From NCBI GenBank assembly GCA_021162265.1, contig JAGGZA010000102.1:1-7967 (forward strand): 7,967 bases of DNA. The letters run 5' to 3'. This document shows positions 5,546-7,967 of the stretch, in pieces (position 1 is the first letter of the stretch; every line of letters begins with the position of its first letter). The DNA is from Candidatus Aerophobota bacterium (GTDB lineage: Bacteria > Aerophobota > Aerophobia > Aerophobales > B3-G15). A model generated the notes under the pieces. The model was not told the DNA's origin and did no database searches. It saw only the letters and a program-made list of their open reading frames with translations. Both the position numbers and the translations under genes were made by a program.

Positions 5546-6601
5546 CTATTTTCTCCTGTGAAAAAATTTGTAAAGATTCTGTTTATAAGGAGGATAACAA
5601 ATTCCCTTTTCGGTAATTATTGCCGAGATGTAACCAGATGGAGTTATGTCAAAGGCTGGATTGTAAACCTTTACTCCTTCCGGGGCACATCTTTTGCCAC
5701 AAAAGAAGGTTACCTCCCTTTTATCTCTAATCTCTATCGGTATCCTCTCACCCAGGGGTATAGATATATCAATAGTAGATAAAGGACAGGCCACGTAAAA
5801 GGGAACTTCATTCTCCTTGGCTAAAACAGCAAGAGAATAAGTTCCTATTTTATTGGCAACATCTCCATTAGCAGCAACTCTATCTGCTCCCACTATTACC
5901 TTATCTATTTTACCCTCCCTCATCACCTCTCCAGCCATACTATCACATATAAGCACCACCTCAATCCCCTCTCTTAAAAGCTCCCATGCAGTCAGTCTTG
6001 CTCCCTGCAAGAGAGGTCTTGTTTCATCTACATATACCTTCACTCTCTTCCCTTCTCCCTTAGCTTTATAGATAATTGACAGAGCCGTTCCATATCCTGC
6101 CGTAGCAAGTACTCCTGCATTACAGTGAGTAAGAATCACATCTCCATCGTTGATTAAAAAACTACCATTTTCACCTATAGCTTTATTACAATTTATATCT
6201 TCATTCATAATACGAAAAGCTTCTCTTAGAAGTTTTTGTTTAAGTTCGTCTGGCGATATATTTCCCCCTGCATCAACCTCACTCACAACCCTGTACATTC
6301 TATCAAGAGCCCAAAATAAATTTTTAGCAGTAGGTCTTGATGACTGCAGGTATCCACACACCTTTTTAACTTCTTCCTGAAAACTTCCCATGTCTTTTGC
6401 TTTTGATTCTTTCACCCCCAGAACCACTCCAAAGGCTGCTGCCACACCCAGAGCAGGAGCACCTCTTATCTTCATCTGACGTATGGCTTCTCTTAAATCT
6501 TCAACTCTATCTATGTAAAGAAAATCCAGCTTATGAGGGAGCTTTGTTTGATCAATTATCTTTACCTTCCCCTCTTCCCACTCAATAGGATTAACAGGCA
6601 A
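5546..6601 (-). CDS. mtnA: S-methyl-5-thioribose-1-phosphate isomerase (methionine salvage)
   Basis: This soluble enzyme isomerises 5-methylthioribose-1-phosphate to 5-methylthioribulose-1-phosphate in methionine salvage. Its 351 residues contain the family series in order: KIRGAPALGVAAAFG (44-58), TAKNLFWALDRM (91-102), ILTHCNAGVLATAGYGTAL (156-174), VYVDETRPLLQGARLTAWEL (189-208), VGADRVAANGDVANKIGTY (237-255), PLSTID (273-278) and NPAFDITP (314-321). The catalytic cysteine and aspartate are C160 and D240, the same numbers as in the B. subtilis enzyme. The motifs separate it from the related eIF2B and ribose-1,5-bisphosphate isomerase proteins. The start is TTG at 6601-6599, supported by GGAGG 6 nt upstream; no ATG precedes the conserved region. 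The gene lies 36 bp after rsmA and directly before gatC. No other salvage gene (mtnP, mtnK, mtnB) is in the window. Confidence 0.96.
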   Translation of the reverse strand: MPVNPIEWEEGKVKIIDQTKLPHKLDFLYIDRVEDLREAIRQMKIRGAPALGVAAAFGVVLGVKESKAKDMGSFQEEVKKVCGYLQSSRPTAKNLFWALDRMYRVVSEVDAGGNISPDELKQKLLREAFRIMNEDINCNKAIGENGSFLINDGDVILTHCNAGVLATAGYGTALSIIYKAKGEGKRVKVYVDETRPLLQGARLTAWELLREGIEVVLICDSMAGEVMREGKIDKVIVGADRVAANGDVANKIGTYSLAVLAKENEVPFYVACPLSTIDISIPLGERIPIEIRDKREVTFFCGKRCAPEGVKVYNPAFDITPSGYISAIITEKGICYPPYKQNLYKFFHRRK

Positions 6602-6607
6602 TTTTTT

Positions 6608-6612
6608 CCTCC
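6608..6612 (-). promoter_or_regulatory. Ribosome binding site supporting the TTG start of mtnA
   Basis: On the minus strand GGAGG (6612 down to 6608) is followed by six A and then the TTG at 6601. Ideal spacing makes the rare start codon credible, and the protein then begins MPVNPIEWEEGKV, as expected for MtnA. Confidence 0.8.
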
Positions 6613-6637
6613 AGAAAGCGATAACTTCCTTCTTGCA

Positions 6638-7483
6638 TTATCCTGGTAGATCTTTTCCTCTTTGAATTATATTACTTATCCTGATAAAATCTTCAACCCT
6701 TAGCTGTTCTGCTCTCGCTTTCTCTGATATTTCTGACTCAGATAAAATATCCCTCACCACTTCTCGAGGAAGTCTCAATTCCCTGGAAAAACAGTTAAGC
6801 AGGGTCTTCCTTCTGGTGGTAAAAGCTGCTTTCACTGTGGCTAAAAAAGCTCGCTCGTTAAAAACCTCAACTTTCTTTTCTGGCCGGAATCTCACCACAG
6901 TAGAGCCCACTTTGGGCACAGGATAAAAAGCTTGAGGCGGAATATCTATAACCTTTTCCACCTTAGCATAATAAGAAACAACCACAGTTAAAACTCCTCT
7001 TTTCTTATCACCGGGCGGAGAGAGAAGTCTCTGAGCAACTTCTCGTTGAATGGTAAAAACCATTACCTTCCACCATTTCTTCCTTACAAGATGTAAAAGA
7101 AGCCAGGAAGCAATATGATAGGGAAGATTACCTACCACCTTAACCTTATCTTTTTCTGAGAAGATTTTATCCAGGTCAATCCGGGTTATATCTTTGCACA
7201 ATATCTTCAGATTATCCTTCTCTCCCACCTCCTCTCTCAAGATTTTACAAAGCTCTTCATCTATCTCCACTGCCCAGACTTTTCCAGCTTTTCTTACCAG
7301 ATGAGAAGTTAAAATCCCCGTACCAGCACCTATCTCCAAAATAAAATCCTCTTTTTCCACTCCTATTTCTTCTATCAGTCGGTGGACAATCTTCTCATCT
7401 ATCAGGAAATTCTGAGAAAAGAATGATTTAGGAGAAAAATTATGCACTACCAGAAGGTGCTGAAGTTTCTCCTTCAGTTTCAT
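6638..7483 (-). CDS. rsmA: 16S rRNA (adenine1518-N6/adenine1519-N6)-dimethyltransferase
   Basis: RsmA/KsgA transfers four methyl groups from S-adenosylmethionine to two adjacent adenines in helix 45 of 16S rRNA, late in small-subunit assembly. Its 281 residues fit the family. KSFFSQNFLID (19-29) is the N-terminal motif, ILEIGAGTGILT (48-59) binds SAM, VEIDEE (72-77) carries the acidic residue for the ribose, CKDIT (96-100) the adenine-contacting Asp, and NLPYHI (119-124) is the catalytic NLPY motif. FYPVPKVGSTVVRF (186-199) and RRKTLLN (224-230) complete the pattern. The ATG gives an N-terminus like B. subtilis KsgA, which also begins with a helix before the QNFL motif. No Shine-Dalgarno is seen, and the first 44 nt overlap metG, so coupling to metG translation is likely. 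A GTG at codon 13 is a less likely start. The motif reads SQNF rather than the usual GQNF. Confidence 0.96.
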   Translation of the reverse strand: MKLKEKLQHLLVVHNFSPKSFFSQNFLIDEKIVHRLIEEIGVEKEDFILEIGAGTGILTSHLVRKAGKVWAVEIDEELCKILREEVGEKDNLKILCKDITRIDLDKIFSEKDKVKVVGNLPYHIASWLLLHLVRKKWWKVMVFTIQREVAQRLLSPPGDKKRGVLTVVVSYYAKVEKVIDIPPQAFYPVPKVGSTVVRFRPEKKVEVFNERAFLATVKAAFTTRRKTLLNCFSRELRLPREVVRDILSESEISEKARAEQLRVEDFIRISNIIQRGKDLPG

Positions 7484-7967
7484 AAAAATCTTCTTCTTCT
7501 ATCCGAGGAAAAATAGGTGCGCCCTTTTTAACTTCCTTCCCAACAGGAAGTTTTCCCCACTCAGTATCCTTAATTCCCTGCTCTTTTATATCATCCTCCA
7601 TTCCCAACTGCCTCCAGATTTTCTCAGCTCCCTGAGGAATAAAGGGAAAAAGAATTATTGACAGAATCCTCATAGTCTCAAGCACATTGTAAAGAACGGT
7701 ATTCATCCTTTGCTTTTCTCCGTTTTTTGCCAGCTTCCAGGGAGCACACCTATCAAGATAGAGATTAGTATTCCTGACCACTTCCCAGATAGCACTGAGA
7801 GCCTGAGAGAAAGAAAGCTCTCTCATAAAATTATCAATAAAGGAGGGAAGTTTGTTTATTTTCTCTTTAAGCTCATTATCCTGAGAAGTGGTTTTTTCAG
7901 GTGAAGGAACCCTGCCCTGAGAGTACTTGACAACAAGAGGTAAAGTCCTGTTAAGCAAATTACCAAG
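7440..7967 (-). CDS. metG: Methionyl-tRNA synthetase, C-terminal 175 residues (5' end beyond the window)
   Basis: The frame is open to the right edge, so the gene continues outside. The fragment begins LGNLLNRTLPLVVKY, which matches the start of the MetRS anticodon-binding helical bundle (NDLGNLxxR). The bundle continues with ALSAIWEVVRNTNLYLDRCAPWKLAK. The Pro-Trp pair (fragment residues 76-77) corresponds to E. coli Pro460-Trp461, which recognises the CAU anticodon. ILFPFIPQGAEKIWRQLG (105-122) and GAPIFPRIEEED close the bundle. A short acidic and Ser/Gly tail (EGETSAPSGSA) then ends the protein, so the C-terminal EMAP-like dimerisation/tRNA-binding domain found in some MetRS is absent. The aminoacylation core (HIGH, KMSKS) lies outside the window. 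It is the most upstream visible gene of the minus-strand operon, and its end overlaps rsmA by 44 nt. Confidence 0.94.
   Translation of the reverse strand, partial: LGNLLNRTLPLVVKYSQGRVPSPEKTTSQDNELKEKINKLPSFIDNFMRELSFSQALSAIWEVVRNTNLYLDRCAPWKLAKNGEKQRMNTVLYNVLETMRILSIILFPFIPQGAEKIWRQLGMEDDIKEQGIKDTEWGKLPVGKEVKKGAPIFPRIEEEDFYETEGETSAPSGSA

Noticed and set aside
5450..5782. 110-codon plus-strand open frame across the gatC/mtnA junction
   Set aside because: It is antisense to two confidently identified genes and shows no recognisable domain.
1..7967. Mobile elements, CRISPR arrays, tRNA/rRNA genes, tandem repeats or defence systems
   Set aside because: Almost all of the window is explained by housekeeping genes. 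No repeat arrays, transposase motifs or cloverleaf-like sequences were seen by eye; no search tool was used.

Overview
This is an AT-rich bacterial chromosomal window, densely packed with housekeeping genes. AGA/AGG arginine and ATA isoleucine codons are common. It contains no mobile element, CRISPR array, tRNA or rRNA that I can see. The gene set (type IV pilin-like protein, prepilin peptidase, MreBCD, FtsB, GatC, RsmA) fits a rod-shaped, probably Gram-negative-type bacterium with pili or type II secretion. The style of the pilin tail, the gene mixture and the codon use suggest an uncultured, deep-branching lineage (Omnitrophota or Aerophobota-like groups come to mind). The sequence alone does not settle this.

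Plus strand, left part (1-2351). The 3' end of a probable pilin or pseudopilin gene (1-174) is closed by a strong 15-bp intrinsic terminator (209-248). A well-formed sigma-70-type promoter (273-301) then drives the prepilin peptidase pilD (326-1111), whose family processes such pilins. A second promoter (1113-1140) drives homoserine kinase thrB, which overlaps by 14 nt the divisome gene ftsB/divIC.

Middle (2373-5265). A NikR-type nickel-responsive repressor on the minus strand converges on ftsB and diverges from the rod-shape operon mreB-mreC-mreD. The roughly 100-bp nikR/mreB gap holds two back-to-back promoters. The mreB promoter is nearly consensus and sits so close that the predicted transcript begins at the A of the mreB ATG, so the mRNA should be leaderless.

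Right part (5249-7967), minus strand. A tightly packed translation/methionine operon reads metG (3' part only, continuing off the window), rsmA, mtnA, gatC. metG and rsmA overlap, mtnA starts with TTG behind a strong Shine-Dalgarno, and the mtnA stop abuts the gatC ATG. The operon ends in a 17-bp tail-to-tail overlap with mreD and has no visible terminator.

Three jobs sit side by side: pilin maturation; cell shape and division (ftsB, mreBCD); and translation with methionine use and salvage (metG, rsmA, gatC, mtnA). I see no undescribed multi-gene system. The points most worth checking are the leaderless mreB transcript, the shared nikR/mreB control region, and the contrast between Shine-Dalgarno-less plus-strand genes and minus-strand genes with good Shine-Dalgarnos.
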